Shown: positions 17,618 to 26,952, numbered from the stretch's first letter. The stretch: DNA of 64,000 nt from Massilia mucilaginosa (GCF_011682145.1 NZ_WHJH01000010.1:98495-162494); one strand, 5' to 3'. The notes: generated from the letters alone by a model not told the origin. Numbers and translations are program-made.

Positions 17618-19231
17618 TCAAGGTGCGACGAGTTCGGTCATCTTTTGCTGGAAGCGGAAGATCACGAATTCGGCGGGTTTGACGGGCGCTATTCCAACTT
17701 CGACAATCAGGCGCCCGGCGTCGATATCGGCTGGCGTCATGGTTTCGGCGCCGCAGCGCACGAAAAAGGCCTGCTCTTCGGTCGCGCCGAACAAGGCGCC
17801 GCTGCGCCAGACCAGCGTCAGGAAGTCCGCGACCACGTGGCGAACGCGGGCCCAGGTGTTGTCGTCGTTCGGTTCAAACACGACCCATTGGGTACCCTCG
17901 TCCACCGATTCCTTGACGTAGTTGAAAAGGCGGCGCACGTTCACGTAGCGCCACAGCGGATCACTCGACAAGGTGCGCGCACCCCACACCCGGATACCGC
18001 GGCGATCGGCACGGAAGTCGCGGATCACGTTGATCCCGCGCGGATTGAGGATGTCGTGATCGCCGCGCGAGAGCGTGAACTCCAGCGGCCTGCGGGTGGC
18101 GTTGATGTCGCGCGTGATGATGTCGCGCAGTACTTCGTTGGCGGGCGCCTTGTGCACCCCGCGCTCGCGGTCCGTGCGCGCGTAGATGCCCGCCACATGG
18201 CCAGCCGGCGGCACCAGCACGGTGTCACGCGTGAACGGGTCGAACACCCGAATCCAGGGGTAGTAGATAGCCGCGTACGAGCTGTCGCGCGGCGGGAAGA
18301 TGTTCTGCACCAGTCCTTGACCGGCCGGCACGTTGAGAATGGCAAAGCGGTCGGCCAGCCGTTCGCACTGCGTCACCAGGGTATTCATCAACTGGGTCTG
18401 GTTGGCTGCATCCAGGGCGGGATGCACTTCGTCCGGCACGAACAGCAGCGCGACCTCGTCGATGTTCTCGAGTGCGGCCAGGCCGGTGCGCAGATCGGGC
18501 GCCACCGCCGGATTGCCTTCGTAGTCGACCGCGCTCCTTGGCGCGGCGCCGTCGCCACCGCCTGCCAGCGGCGCGAATGCCGTCGCGGTGGGCGCGGCGG
18601 CGTCCAGTGCGGGATCGGTCAAGCTCGCGTGCACCAGCGTGGAGTTACTGTTCATACGCATCAGCACGTAGTTGCCATCGAGCGGATCGGCCGACAGGTC
18701 GTCGTAATCCTCGATGACGTCCGGATCGACGCGGGCAGGATTGCCGATGTTGGCCGGATCGAGCGGATCGACGAATGGATTGGGCGCAGTGCGGAAGTAC
18801 AGCACGGTGATCCGGAACCCGACCGGGTTACCGACACTGTCGGTGCGCGAACTGGGACCGACGCGCACAAACAGGCGATTACCCCACGCGCCCGGGCCCA
18901 TCGCCTCGACCCGCAGCAACTGGGCGGTGGCCGTCGGCAGATCGAGCAGCGCGCTGGCGGCGTCGCTCAGTGCCACGCGGGCGACAAACAGCCGCACGCC
19001 GCCATTTTCGAAGAAGCCGCGCGCGGCGAATGGCGCGAACGAGGTGGCAGGGTCCACGACGTCGCCGTACCAGCGTCTGAACTGGCCCCAATTGGTCACC
19101 AGGCGTGGTGTGGTGGGGCCGCGCTCCGTCAGACCAACCATGCCGGCGGTGCTGGTGCCCACACCTTCGATCGGCCGCGGTCCGCTTGGAACCTCTTCGA
19201 CATATACCCCAGGACTCAAATATTCAGGCAT
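17618..19231 (-). CDS. CIS contractile sheath protein 1
   Basis: A 537-aa tail sheath protein. The N-terminus EYLSPGVYVEEVPSGPRPIE and GTSTAGMVGLTERGP is the standard sheath opening. The C-terminal part contains GIRVWGARTLSSDPLWRYVN, FNYVKESVDEGTQWVVFEPN and RLIVEVGIAPVKPAEFVIFR, the conserved contractile-sheath ending. It starts at 19231 with GAGGAA upstream. It should form most of the contractile sheath around the tube. Sheath 2 aligns with it throughout but is clearly diverged. Confidence 0.95.
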   Translation of the reverse strand: MPEYLSPGVYVEEVPSGPRPIEGVGTSTAGMVGLTERGPTTPRLVTNWGQFRRWYGDVVDPATSFAPFAARGFFENGGVRLFVARVALSDAASALLDLPTATAQLLRVEAMGPGAWGNRLFVRVGPSSRTDSVGNPVGFRITVLYFRTAPNPFVDPLDPANIGNPARVDPDVIEDYDDLSADPLDGNYVLMRMNSNSTLVHASLTDPALDAAAPTATAFAPLAGGGDGAAPRSAVDYEGNPAVAPDLRTGLAALENIDEVALLFVPDEVHPALDAANQTQLMNTLVTQCERLADRFAILNVPAGQGLVQNIFPPRDSSYAAIYYPWIRVFDPFTRDTVLVPPAGHVAGIYARTDRERGVHKAPANEVLRDIITRDINATRRPLEFTLSRGDHDILNPRGINVIRDFRADRRGIRVWGARTLSSDPLWRYVNVRRLFNYVKESVDEGTQWVVFEPNDDNTWARVRHVVADFLTLVWRSGALFGATEEQAFFVRCGAETMTPADIDAGRLIVEVGIAPVKPAEFVIFRFQQKMTELVAP

Positions 19232-19248
19232 GGCGCATTCCTCGTGCT

Positions 19249-19908
19249 TTAGGTCAAAGTAAAGGTCTGGCCCTGCCGCAGGTCCTGCGGCAGGGTCAGC
19301 GTGAGTTGATCAATTCGTCCGGTGCGGTGGTCGATGGCGTCGACGGTGACGCTGCCGCCAAGCCCGACCCAGCGCAGCGGCAGCGCGAACACGCCACGCT
19401 CGTCGCTGAGCACGCGCTCGGCCATGCCCTGGGTGACCTCGACATTGGCGATCGGATCGCCGTTGGGGTCCAGGGTGACACCGCGCAGCGTGCGGATGAA
19501 GGCTGCGTGCGGATAACTGGCCGACGGCAGTAGCCGGACGGTGAGCGGCACATCCGGCACGACCGCTGGCGGCTGCTGGTCGTCGTAGGGATGGATGTCG
19601 AACTCGAGCGCGTCAACCGTGCGCAGGTAGTCGGGGCGATAGAAATCCGAGCTCAGTTCGACGCGATGGCGCACCACGGGAGCCAGCGCGGCGTTGGCGC
19701 TGCGTCCGAGGCCGGGGTACAGCAGGTAGCCCGACGGCGACGTTATTGGCTGGGTCGCCAGCGGCTGCCAGTCGCCGCCGCTGTCCCGGAAACTCAGGCG
19801 CGCATCCACGCGCTGCAGTGATGGCCTGCCGGTCAATTCATCCACCAGCCGCAGGCCGATCTGGCTGTACGTGACGTGACGCTCGGAAGCGATCATGGTA
19901 AAGCTCAT
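19249..19908 (-). CDS. CIS-associated carboxypeptidase-regulatory-like protein
   Basis: A 219-aa protein beginning MSFTMIASERHVTYSQIGLRL. Residues about 135-205 form a carboxypeptidase-regulatory-like beta-sandwich: LRGVTLDPNGDPIANVEV, SDERGVFALPLRW, and a closing strand set. The N-terminal 120 residues are beta-rich without a recognised name. Its start overlaps the DUF4255 stop by ATGA and it lies 17 nt upstream of sheath 1. Such beta-sandwich proteins recur next to the DUF4255 gene in CIS loci, where a decorating or terminator role is plausible but unproven. Confidence 0.7.
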   Translation of the reverse strand: MSFTMIASERHVTYSQIGLRLVDELTGRPSLQRVDARLSFRDSGGDWQPLATQPITSPSGYLLYPGLGRSANAALAPVVRHRVELSSDFYRPDYLRTVDALEFDIHPYDDQQPPAVVPDVPLTVRLLPSASYPHAAFIRTLRGVTLDPNGDPIANVEVTQGMAERVLSDERGVFALPLRWVGLGGSVTVDAIDHRTGRIDQLTLTLPQDLRQGQTFTLT

Positions 19909-20486
19909 ACGCCGTCTCCGGCGGCGACGGCGAGCGTGCGCGAGCGCACCGGCGGGCGCACCTTGACCTCGTTCGAGTCGATGCGGATGACGCGCACCTC
20001 GTACGTCAATGACAGGCGATACGGACGCTGCACGGCGTGCCAGACCCGGGTCTGCTCTTCGAGCGACAGCGGGGCCAGCTTGAGCTTGAGCGCCTCGCTG
20101 GTGCCGACCAGGCCGCCGCGCAATTGCGGGCCGGACAGGATGGCATCGTCGTGCAGGGTCTGCAGGGCAATCCCGAGCAAGAGCTGATCGGTCGCGCGGT
20201 CGCCGCTCCACGGCGTCAACAGGTAGCGCAGAATAAGCGGCACCTGTGGCCGCCGCTGCGTGATGTTTGGTGGCACGATCTCGCGCGCCTGGCGCTGATT
20301 GCGCACGGTCGGATCTTCCACCGCCTCGAACAGAAAGACGGTCATGCGCGCGGGCGTGGTCGAGATGGCGCCTTGCAGATCGTGGACTTCCGCCACCACC
20401 GGCCCCGGCACGAGCGCACTGAACGCATCCGTCAGCACCTGCTGCAAGGTCGTTGATACGTCGGCGATGACGGATGAATCGGGCAT
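19905..20486 (-). CDS. CIS tube/sheath terminator (cap), DUF4255 / Afp16-type
   Basis: A 193-aa protein starting MPDSSVIADVSTTLQQVLTD. Recognisable family features are TTPARMTVFLFEAVEDPTVR, VPLILRYLLTPWSGDRATDQ, LLLGIALQTLHDDAI, LSLEEQTRVWHAVQRPYRLS and LTYEVRVIRIDS. This matches DUF4255 (Pvc16/Afp16), which caps the distal end of tube and sheath. I chose ATG 20486 rather than the longer frame start at 20738 because homology begins here and a sigma-54 promoter lies at 20533-20549. It is the first gene of the operon. Its leader would be about 36 nt, with only a weak AG-rich ribosome-binding site. Confidence 0.9.
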   Translation of the reverse strand: MPDSSVIADVSTTLQQVLTDAFSALVPGPVVAEVHDLQGAISTTPARMTVFLFEAVEDPTVRNQRQAREIVPPNITQRRPQVPLILRYLLTPWSGDRATDQLLLGIALQTLHDDAILSGPQLRGGLVGTSEALKLKLAPLSLEEQTRVWHAVQRPYRLSLTYEVRVIRIDSNEVKVRPPVRSRTLAVAAGDGV

Positions 20487-20532
20487 ATGTCTGACGCTCT
20501 CGAAGAAACCGTGGTGGGCTTGATCTCTTATG

Positions 20533-20549
20533 TGCAGAAACCGTGCCAA
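20533..20549 (-). promoter_or_regulatory. Sigma-54 (-24/-12) promoter of the CIS operon
   Basis: Read on the minus strand the sequence is TTGGCACGGTTTCTGCA. It has TGGCAC at -24 and CTGCA at -12, with the invariant GG and GC separated by exactly 10 nt, against the consensus TGGCAC-N5-TTGCW. Transcription would start near 20522, 36 nt before the first CIS start codon. A gene for a sigma-54 activator lies 240 nt upstream on the same strand. Confidence 0.8.
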
Positions 20550-20626
20550 GCAAGCAAGTGCGTGCGGTACAGGGAGAACGCGCGCTTGGCCGCGTCGATT
20601 GGGGAGACGAACCTGGATAAAAATGT

Positions 20627-20638
20627 CCCGCTTGCGGG
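20627..20638. promoter_or_regulatory. Candidate upstream activator site for the sigma-54 regulator
   Basis: A perfect dyad CCCGC-TT-GCGGG, flanked by AAAT on one side and ATTT a few bases out on the other. It is centred about 110 nt upstream of the predicted start point, inside the usual range for enhancer-binding proteins. It lies in the otherwise empty 299-nt stretch between the activator gene and the operon. A second, looser 10-bp inverted pair is at 20711-20720 and 20785-20794. Binding is inferred only from position and symmetry. Confidence 0.4.
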
Positions 20639-20785
20639 TCGGATTTGTCTGAGTGCGGTAAGGCAACCTGGCAGGCATCGGCGCCGTGGCGCAAAGCGAA
20701 CGCGCAGCCGAACGCCTGACTGTTCTGACAGCCGGCATCCTTGCAGTGCGATCCTGACGTAGCTTAGTTCACAGGAAGACGAGCG

Positions 20786-21775
20786 TCAGGCGTTACGGAA
20801 CGCGCTGGGACTGATTTCATGCTTGCGCATGAGCTCAAACAGGGCGCGGCGGTTCTTGCCGCTCATGCGGGCGGCGGCGGACACGTTGCCATTCGTTATT
20901 TTCAGCGCGCGCTCGATGTATTGCCGTTCGAACTCGGCGACCATGCGGTTCTTCGATTCCTGAAAGTCGTCGTCCAGCACGGCGGCTTGCTCGCCATGCT
21001 GCACCGGCGTGTCGCATAGCTGGGACAGTAGCGGCAACTCGTGCGGCTGGATGAGGCGGCCCAGTTGCAGGCAAGTGAGGTAGGCGATGCAATTCTCGAG
21101 CTCGCGGATATTCCCGGGCCACTCGTAGCGTTGCATGCGCTCGACAAGCGCCAGGTTCAGCTGCACGGGCGGCAGCTTGTACTGCGCCGCGATGCGTTCC
21201 TTGAAGACGTCGATGAGCTCGGGAATATCCTCCGGCCGACGGCACAGCGCGGCAATTTCGACCGGGAAGACGCGCAAGCGAAAGAACAGATCCCTGCGGA
21301 AGCGCCCTTCAATCACGGCCTGCTCCAGGTCGCTGTTGGTCGCGGCAATGACGCGGACATCCGCCTGACGCAGGCGGCCTTCGCCCAGGCGGCGATACTT
21401 TTGATCCTGCACAAAGCGCAGCAGCTTGGTTTGACAGGGAAGACTGAGCGAATCGACCTCGTCAAGGAACAGCGTGCCGCCTTCGGCTTCACTTACCAGG
21501 CCTTCGCTGAGCACCCGTGCACCCGTGAACGCTCCACCGACATGCCCGAACAAGGTGTTCTCAAGCAGGTCGCCGGAGAGGCTGCCGCAATTGACCGGCA
21601 CGAATCGCTGGGCGCTGCGATGACTGTGCATGTGCACGTAATTGGCATACAGCTCTTTGCCGATGCCGCTCGGTCCGATGAGCAGCACCTCTGCGTTGGT
21701 GGGAGCCACCCGCGCAAGTTTGTCGAGGACATCTTTGTGGCTCTTGCTGCAGCCGACCGGTTCCAACGCGTTCAT
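20786..21775 (-). CDS. PspF-like sigma-54-dependent activator (AAA+ and Fis HTH, no receiver)
   Basis: A 329-aa enhancer-binding protein. It begins almost directly with the AAA+ domain: Walker A GPSGIGKE, the sigma-54 contact loop GAFTGA, Walker [13 protein letters not shown], then [20 protein letters not shown] and [14 protein letters not shown] Fis-type HTH closes it ([20 protein letters not shown]). There is no N-terminal sensory or receiver domain, as in PspF and HrpR/S, so control must come from expression or an anti-activator. ATG 21775 has TGGGGGC upstream; longer starts at 21811 (ATG) and 21823 (TTG) are possible. The adjacent sigma-54 promoter makes the CIS operon its obvious target. 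Confidence 0.9.
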   Translation of the reverse strand: MNALEPVGCSKSHKDVLDKLARVAPTNAEVLLIGPSGIGKELYANYVHMHSHRSAQRFVPVNCGSLSGDLLENTLFGHVGGAFTGARVLSEGLVSEAEGGTLFLDEVDSLSLPCQTKLLRFVQDQKYRRLGEGRLRQADVRVIAATNSDLEQAVIEGRFRRDLFFRLRVFPVEIAALCRRPEDIPELIDVFKERIAAQYKLPPVQLNLALVERMQRYEWPGNIRELENCIAYLTCLQLGRLIQPHELPLLSQLCDTPVQHGEQAAVLDDDFQESKNRMVAEFERQYIERALKITNGNVSAAARMSGKNRRALFELMRKHEISPSAFRNA

Positions 21776-22417
21776 TGCTGAGCCCCCAGAAATTCGTTTT
21801 CGACTCGCCATTTCCGCGAACAATGAAGGGTCGCAGAATATCGGTGATAAATTTTTGATAACTTATCGGTAATTGATACGGATCAAACGAAGGTGGAAAG
21901 TTGTTGCGTCCTTCCGCGAGCGGGTCAACACGCGGCAAGGCGCCCACTGGCCGTATGACGATCGGCTCGCGTTCTTCCAGCGTCTTGCCATTGTCCAGGT
22001 CGGCATCGTTATCGACCAATACCATCGCGCCCCAGCCCTCTTCTCCCCAGATCCAGTTGGCCTTGCCTTTTCCGTCGAGCTCCACCTTGCCGTCACGGTC
22101 GGCGTCCCAATCGAGCAGGACCGCCCCGACCAGCGCGGTGGCAGTCAAGGTCGCGGCGCCCTTGGCGCTGGTCAATTTCAGGACCACATCAGAAAAGCCG
22201 GGACTGCCGGTTTCGGTCTGTACGAAAATCTTGCTGTGGATAGTGGCCAGCTCGATGCTCGCGCCTTGTGCCAGCCGGATGGACTGCTTATCGGCCCGGC
22301 GGATGCAAATCAACGCAACGCCCTGGATGTGGCTGACGGTCAGCGTGCCGGCGTCCATGTCCAGGTCGAGCTGCCGTAGGCTTTGGCAACCGGTGGGATC
22401 TCAACGAAAAAATCCAT
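21776..22417 (-). pseudogene. Remnant of a protein-arginine deiminase (PAD) gene, frameshifted and lacking its catalytic domain
   Basis: A start with strong GGAG and 5-nt spacing (ATG at 22417, 17 nt after the protease stop) opens a frame that hits TGA after 25 codons. A second frame, open from about 22396, then reads MDAGTLTVSHIQGVALICIR and continues to the diagnostic PAD middle-domain block: LLDWDADRDGKVEL, NWIWGEEGWGAMVLVDNDAD (about 22112-22000). That calcium-binding block is highly characteristic of PAD enzymes, which convert peptidyl-arginine to citrulline. The roughly 350-residue catalytic domain that should follow is missing, and the frame instead runs into the start of the sigma-54 activator gene. 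One indel near 22360-22390 would join the two frames. Confidence 0.6.
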
Positions 22418-22434
22418 GAATTCTCCATTAAAGG

Positions 22435-23490
22435 TTAGACCTGCAGAGCCAGCAATCGGGTGATCGGCGCGATGCGCGAACAATCTTCGCCGCGGCAACC
22501 GCTAATAGGGCAAATCAGCGATGCGTAGCAATTACCAAGAGGGACGAAGTCGGCGTCGCCGCGCACCAGAATGCCTTCGACTTCATGGGTGATGCCATTG
22601 AATACTGGCGATCCAGAGTTTCCGCCGAAGGTATCCAGGTTGGCCACGAAGTGCGACGCCGCGGTGTTAAAGCGGATCTCGGCGTTACCTGCGACTTTCT
22701 TGGGCAAGCCTGAGGGATGACCGATGACATACAGTGGCGCGTTGTCTGGCGCGGCCACGGCTGAACGCAATGCCAGCGGTGCGCGACCCTGCACCTCGCG
22801 ATCGAGCTCGATGAGCGACCAATCCTCGCCATCGCTGGTGAAGGTACCGCCGATGAAGCGGCGAATGCCGTAGATCTGGTCGAGTCCGAAGCTGAGGGGC
22901 GCAACCCCGTTTGCATCGGTTTCGAAGTCGAAGATCAGGCAGCGGGAGTCGATGGTGTCGGGACCAAGACAATGGTGGGCAGTTGCCACAATGGCAGGGA
23001 CAACCAGAAAGGCCGTCCCCACTGCCGCGCAGGGTTGATGGCGGAAATCCACCTTTTGGCAGAGCGGTTTTCCGCGCGAGAAATAGCGATGTTCCAGCGT
23101 GGCGCCGCTGACGCTGACCTGGTTATTTGCGGTGGTAAACAGTGTGCCACGTTCAACGATGGCCGCCACGGAGCGCGCATTGCGCTGGCGCGCCAAATCG
23201 TTGCAATCGATGACTTCGACCCGGTCGTCATCGCCGTAAAGAACTTTCTGCCGGCCGAGCAATTCCTGAAATAGTGTTTCGGAAGACACGCCGGGAAAGG
23301 GATCGACTCCCAACACGACATCCGGGTGAAAATCCCATTCGGTAAGCGCTACTTCGGTGTGGTCCGTGACATCCGTGAGGCCTTCAAGAGCGCGCTTGTC
23401 CACGCGCAACCGCGGTCGCAGTCCTGCAGTTCGGCGCAACGCACGCGCCTCGAGCACTGCCCGCAACTGTTCGAGTGAATAAGCTTCCAT
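22435..23490 (-). CDS. Trypsin-like (V8/S1 fold) serine protease
   Basis: A 351-aa protein. The catalytic triad is visible: His173 in TAHHC, Asp223 in EDWSLIELD and Ser292 in GGNSGSPVF, spaced as in chymotrypsin-fold proteases. The first 110 residues form a separate N-terminal region without signal peptide or membrane segment, so the enzyme is predicted cytosolic or delivered by a non-Sec route. Cys residues near the C-terminus (CYASLICPISGC) could pair. It is transcribed towards the PAD remnant, the activator and the CIS operon. Its ribosome-binding site GGAGGG is inside a strong hairpin. A CIS cargo or a citrullination-linked protease are both possible; neither is shown. Confidence 0.85.
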   Translation of the reverse strand: MEAYSLEQLRAVLEARALRRTAGLRPRLRVDKRALEGLTDVTDHTEVALTEWDFHPDVVLGVDPFPGVSSETLFQELLGRQKVLYGDDDRVEVIDCNDLARQRNARSVAAIVERGTLFTTANNQVSVSGATLEHRYFSRGKPLCQKVDFRHQPCAAVGTAFLVVPAIVATAHHCLGPDTIDSRCLIFDFETDANGVAPLSFGLDQIYGIRRFIGGTFTSDGEDWSLIELDREVQGRAPLALRSAVAAPDNAPLYVIGHPSGLPKKVAGNAEIRFNTAASHFVANLDTFGGNSGSPVFNGITHEVEGILVRGDADFVPLGNCYASLICPISGCRGEDCSRIAPITRLLALQV

Positions 23491-23526
23491 GCGCCCTCCG
23501 GTTGCAATTTTATCACCGGAAGGCGC
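23491..23526 (-). promoter_or_regulatory. RBS-sequestering hairpin in front of the serine protease gene
   Basis: On the transcript GCGCCUUCCGGU, 12 nt of AU-rich loop and ACCGGAGGGCGC form a 12-bp stem with a single G-U pair. The 3' arm contains the GGAGGG ribosome-binding site and ends directly at the start codon. Such a stem should block initiation unless opened by heat, an sRNA, a protein or upstream translation. Confidence 0.6.
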
Positions 23527-23992
23527 AATAAACCAAGCATCTATATTTTTTACATAATGTTTTTAGCCCATAAAACTTTTACCGAAACAACTAACATAAG
23601 CCGCTGTACACGAGAATTCCGCATCGCTAGCTGCTTGCAGCCGCGGCATTGGGGTCTGAGGTGCAACGGAACGGTTATGTTCAGCTGAGCATAAACGTTC
23701 TTATGGAAAGTGGCTGGTTATGAAAAGCCACAGTCAAAGAACGCCTCACGTGTGGGGGCGAGAGCCAATCCTCCCAAGTTAAGGAATCTGCACCCGCTCA
23801 ACATGGTTTTTGCGTCATGAATTTGTGCGACTTCGGTCTGGATTTGCGCGGCTTTGATTGATTTTCTCGATGAAGGTATGTGTGTTTCCCAAGCAGTTTG
23901 CGCAAGTGCGTGGCGATCTGCTTGCCAAGCAGCGGTGCCGGCATCATGGGTTTCAGTGCGGTATGGGCGTAGGCGTGGTTGATGCGGTCGAC
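23527..23992. other. Gene-poor, partly AT-rich stretch upstream of the protease
   Basis: No intact gene is visible. Bases 23530-23620 are strikingly AT-rich for this genome (poly-T and TATA-like runs) and probably hold the protease promoter. A 32-nt near-perfect palindrome lies at 23669-23700. From 23992 down to a TGA at 23798-23800 the minus strand reads a sensible but unnamed C-terminal peptide (VDRINHAYAHTALKPMMP, then basic KPRKSRPKSHK), cut off where the IS6-like element begins. I read it as the tail of a disrupted gene. Confidence 0.4.
23669..23700. repeat. 32-nt palindrome
   Basis: GAACGGTTATGTTC, AGCT centre, GAGCATAAACGTTC: the arms match at 12 of 14 positions. It lies about 180 nt upstream of the protease start in the AT-rich gap. 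It may be an operator or the relic of a recombination site; no U-tract or terminator context on either strand. Confidence 0.5.
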
Positions 23993-24299
23993 GGTTCTGT
24001 CGCATTAGCGAACGTCGACGGGGCAATCATGTAAACTGCGGCGCCCGAACCCAGGACGAATCGACATGCTCAACTTCAAAGGGATGCGCTTTCCGATCGA
24101 CGTCATCCTGGTCTGCATCCGATGGTATGTGGCCTATCCGCTGAGCTACCGTCACCTCGAGGAGATGATGGAAGAGCGCGGCGTGTCGGTCGACCATTCG
24201 TCGATCAACCGTTGGGCGATTCGTTTCCTGCCACTCATCGAGAAGATGGCCCGGAAACACAAGCGCTCGATCGGCGGCAGTTGGCGTATGGATGAGTGC
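23993..24299 (+). pseudogene. Truncated IS6-family transposase and left end
   Basis: GGTTCTGTCGCATTAGCG at 23993 resembles the terminal inverted repeat of IS6-family elements. The ORF from 24066 reads MLNFKGMRFPIDVILVCIRW, YVAYPLSYRHLEEMMEERG, VSVDHSSINRWAIRFLPLIE and GGSWRMDE, the typical N-terminus including the first DDE aspartate region. It is cut after WRMDE by the IS3 element at 24300. The remaining two thirds of the transposase are not found on the other side of the IS3, so part has been deleted. Confidence 0.8.
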
Positions 24300-24304
24300 T
24301 GTGG

Positions 24305-25482
<1,178 letters not shown>

Positions 25483-25533
25483 TCAGGTGGTATATTTTCC
25501 ACCTATTGAGGTGTCCGGGCAAATTAGACCACA

Positions 25534-25975
25534 GCAAGTATCGGTTGAGGCAGCTTTCGTGGATGGAGAAGCGAAAGATACAGCCAAGACAGATGCGGGG
25601 TTGAGACAAATCGACCTCCGCAATGGCGCCTTGACCGCGCTGCAAGCGCAAACATCGTTCACTGGAAACGGCCAGGAACTGGTTTTTCACAATCCGACTT
25701 ATGGCGCGCAGTGGGAGGGAGACAAACCAATTCATCGGCGCTGGCGTCGCATCCTCAAGCAGGCGGGTGTGCGCTACCGGAATCCATATCAAACCCGGCA
25801 CACGTTCGCTTCAAGTTTGCTCATGCTTGGCGAGCTGCCGCTCTACGTCGCATCACAAATGGGGCACACGGACACCACGATGATCACCAGAACCTATGGG
25901 AAATGGATCAGGTCAAGACTGGACGATGGCAAAAGGGAACGACTGTTGAAGATGTATGCCCGTACCGGACAGTAA
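25534..25975 (+). pseudogene. C-terminal fragment of a tyrosine recombinase/integrase
   Basis: The frame reads TKTDAGLRQIDLRNGALTAL, then a linker, RRWRRILKQAGVRYRNPYQT followed by RHTFASSLLMLGELPLYVAS, QMGHTDTTMITRTYGKWI. These are the box II arginine, the MGHTD histidine and the catalytic tyrosine of phage-type integrases, in the RNPYQTRHTFAS subfamily often fused to a DUF3596 arm domain. The N-terminal domain and first catalytic arginine are missing, cut by the IS3 element. It lies 160 nt from the 3' end of tRNA-Val, the usual position for an island integrase. Confidence 0.85.
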
Positions 25976-26135
25976 CAGCAAACGCAGGAGGCAAGATGAT
26001 TTTTGACTTGACGAGCGGCACGAGAGATAGGACTGCGCACTTGGCTCAAATCTGGACACAGCCCCAAATTTGCCCCATCTTCGTACTGAAATCAGATGAA
26101 CCTGTTGTAAGGCCCTGATTTTTAATGAAATCTAA

Positions 26136-26210
26136 TGGTGGGAAGTGCAAGTTTCGAACTTGCGACCCCTGCAGTGTGAATGCAGTGCTCTACCCCTGAG
26201 CTAACCTCCC
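26136..26210 (-). tRNA. tRNA-Val (anticodon CAC)
   Basis: A complete 75-nt cloverleaf. The acceptor stem GGGAGGT pairs with ACTTCCC followed by A and encoded CCA. The D arm is TAGCTCAGGGGTAGAGC; the anticodon stem CTGCA/TGCAG encloses loop TTCACAC, giving CAC. The T arm carries GTTCGAA. Its 3' end faces the integrase fragment. Confidence 0.96.
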
Positions 26211-26247
26211 GAAGCGGGGCGTATTATGACATACGTTTCGCAAAAGG

Positions 26248-26952
26248 TCACGCTTCTGCGTAATTTCTCCAAATACAGTTTCCCTTGACCGCCTTGTCCA
26301 GCCCGCCCAGCACGCCTTCGTGCTCGGCCAGCTCGTCCGCACTGGCGGCCAGCACGATCACCTCGGCCAGCGCCACCGCTTCCAGCAAGCCGCCACCGCC
26401 GCCGGCTTCTTCCTCGACATCCATCGACAAGCTGTTCTGTCCGCGCGTCATCGACAGGTACACATCGGCCAGCAGCTCGGCATCGAGCAGCGCGCCGTGC
26501 AGCTTGCGGTGCGCGTTCGACACGCCATAGCGGTCGCACAGCGCATCGAGCGAGTTGCGCTTGCCGGGATGCATTTCCTTGGCGTTGACCAGGGTATCGA
26601 TCACCCCGCTGCAATGCTCGGTAAACGTCGGCAGCCCCAGCAGCTTGAACTCGTTGTTCAGGAACCCCAGATCGAAAGGCGCGTTATGGATGATGACTTC
26701 GGCGCCCTGGATATACTCGCGCAACTCCTGGGCAATCTCGGCGAACTTGGGCTTGTCGCGCAAGAATTCCGTGGTCAGGCCGTGCACCGCCAGCGCGCCC
26801 TCTTCCGAATCGCGCTCCGGGTTGATGTAACGGTGGAAGTTATTCCCCGTCAACATACGGTTGACCAGTTCGACGCAGCCGACCTCGATGACGCGGTCTC
26901 CCGTGCGAGGATTCAGGCCGGTGGTTTCGGTATCGAGAACAATTTGACGCAT
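26248..26952 (-). CDS. dnaQ: DNA polymerase III epsilon subunit (3'-5' proofreading exonuclease)
   Basis: A 234-aa protein. The DEDDh exonuclease motifs are visible: ExoI LDTETTGLNP at the N-terminus, ExoII HNAPFDLGFLNNE, and ExoIII HGALLDAELLADVYL. It removes misincorporated bases in the replicative polymerase core. The C-terminal 50 residues (after a Gly-rich linker) correspond to the alpha-subunit-binding tail. I start at ATG 26952; the frame upstream of it is antisense noise. The gene lies 70 nt downstream of rnhA on the same strand, the conserved rnhA-dnaQ order of betaproteobacteria. Confidence 0.95.
   Translation of the reverse strand: MRQIVLDTETTGLNPRTGDRVIEVGCVELVNRMLTGNNFHRYINPERDSEEGALAVHGLTTEFLRDKPKFAEIAQELREYIQGAEVIIHNAPFDLGFLNNEFKLLGLPTFTEHCSGVIDTLVNAKEMHPGKRNSLDALCDRYGVSNAHRKLHGALLDAELLADVYLSMTRGQNSLSMDVEEEAGGGGGLLEAVALAEVIVLAASADELAEHEGVLGGLDKAVKGNCIWRNYAEA

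Noticed and set aside
20711..20794. Inverted pair AACGCCTGAC / GTCAGGCGTT as a terminator of the activator gene
   Set aside because: The arms are separated by 64 nt and one lies inside the activator's last codons; no T-tract follows. It is mentioned only as a weak regulatory possibility.
23669..23700. The palindrome as a chromosomal dif site
   Set aside because: dif has inward CATAA and TTATG half-sites separated by 6 nt; here the order is TTATG, 10 nt, CATAA, the reverse arrangement.
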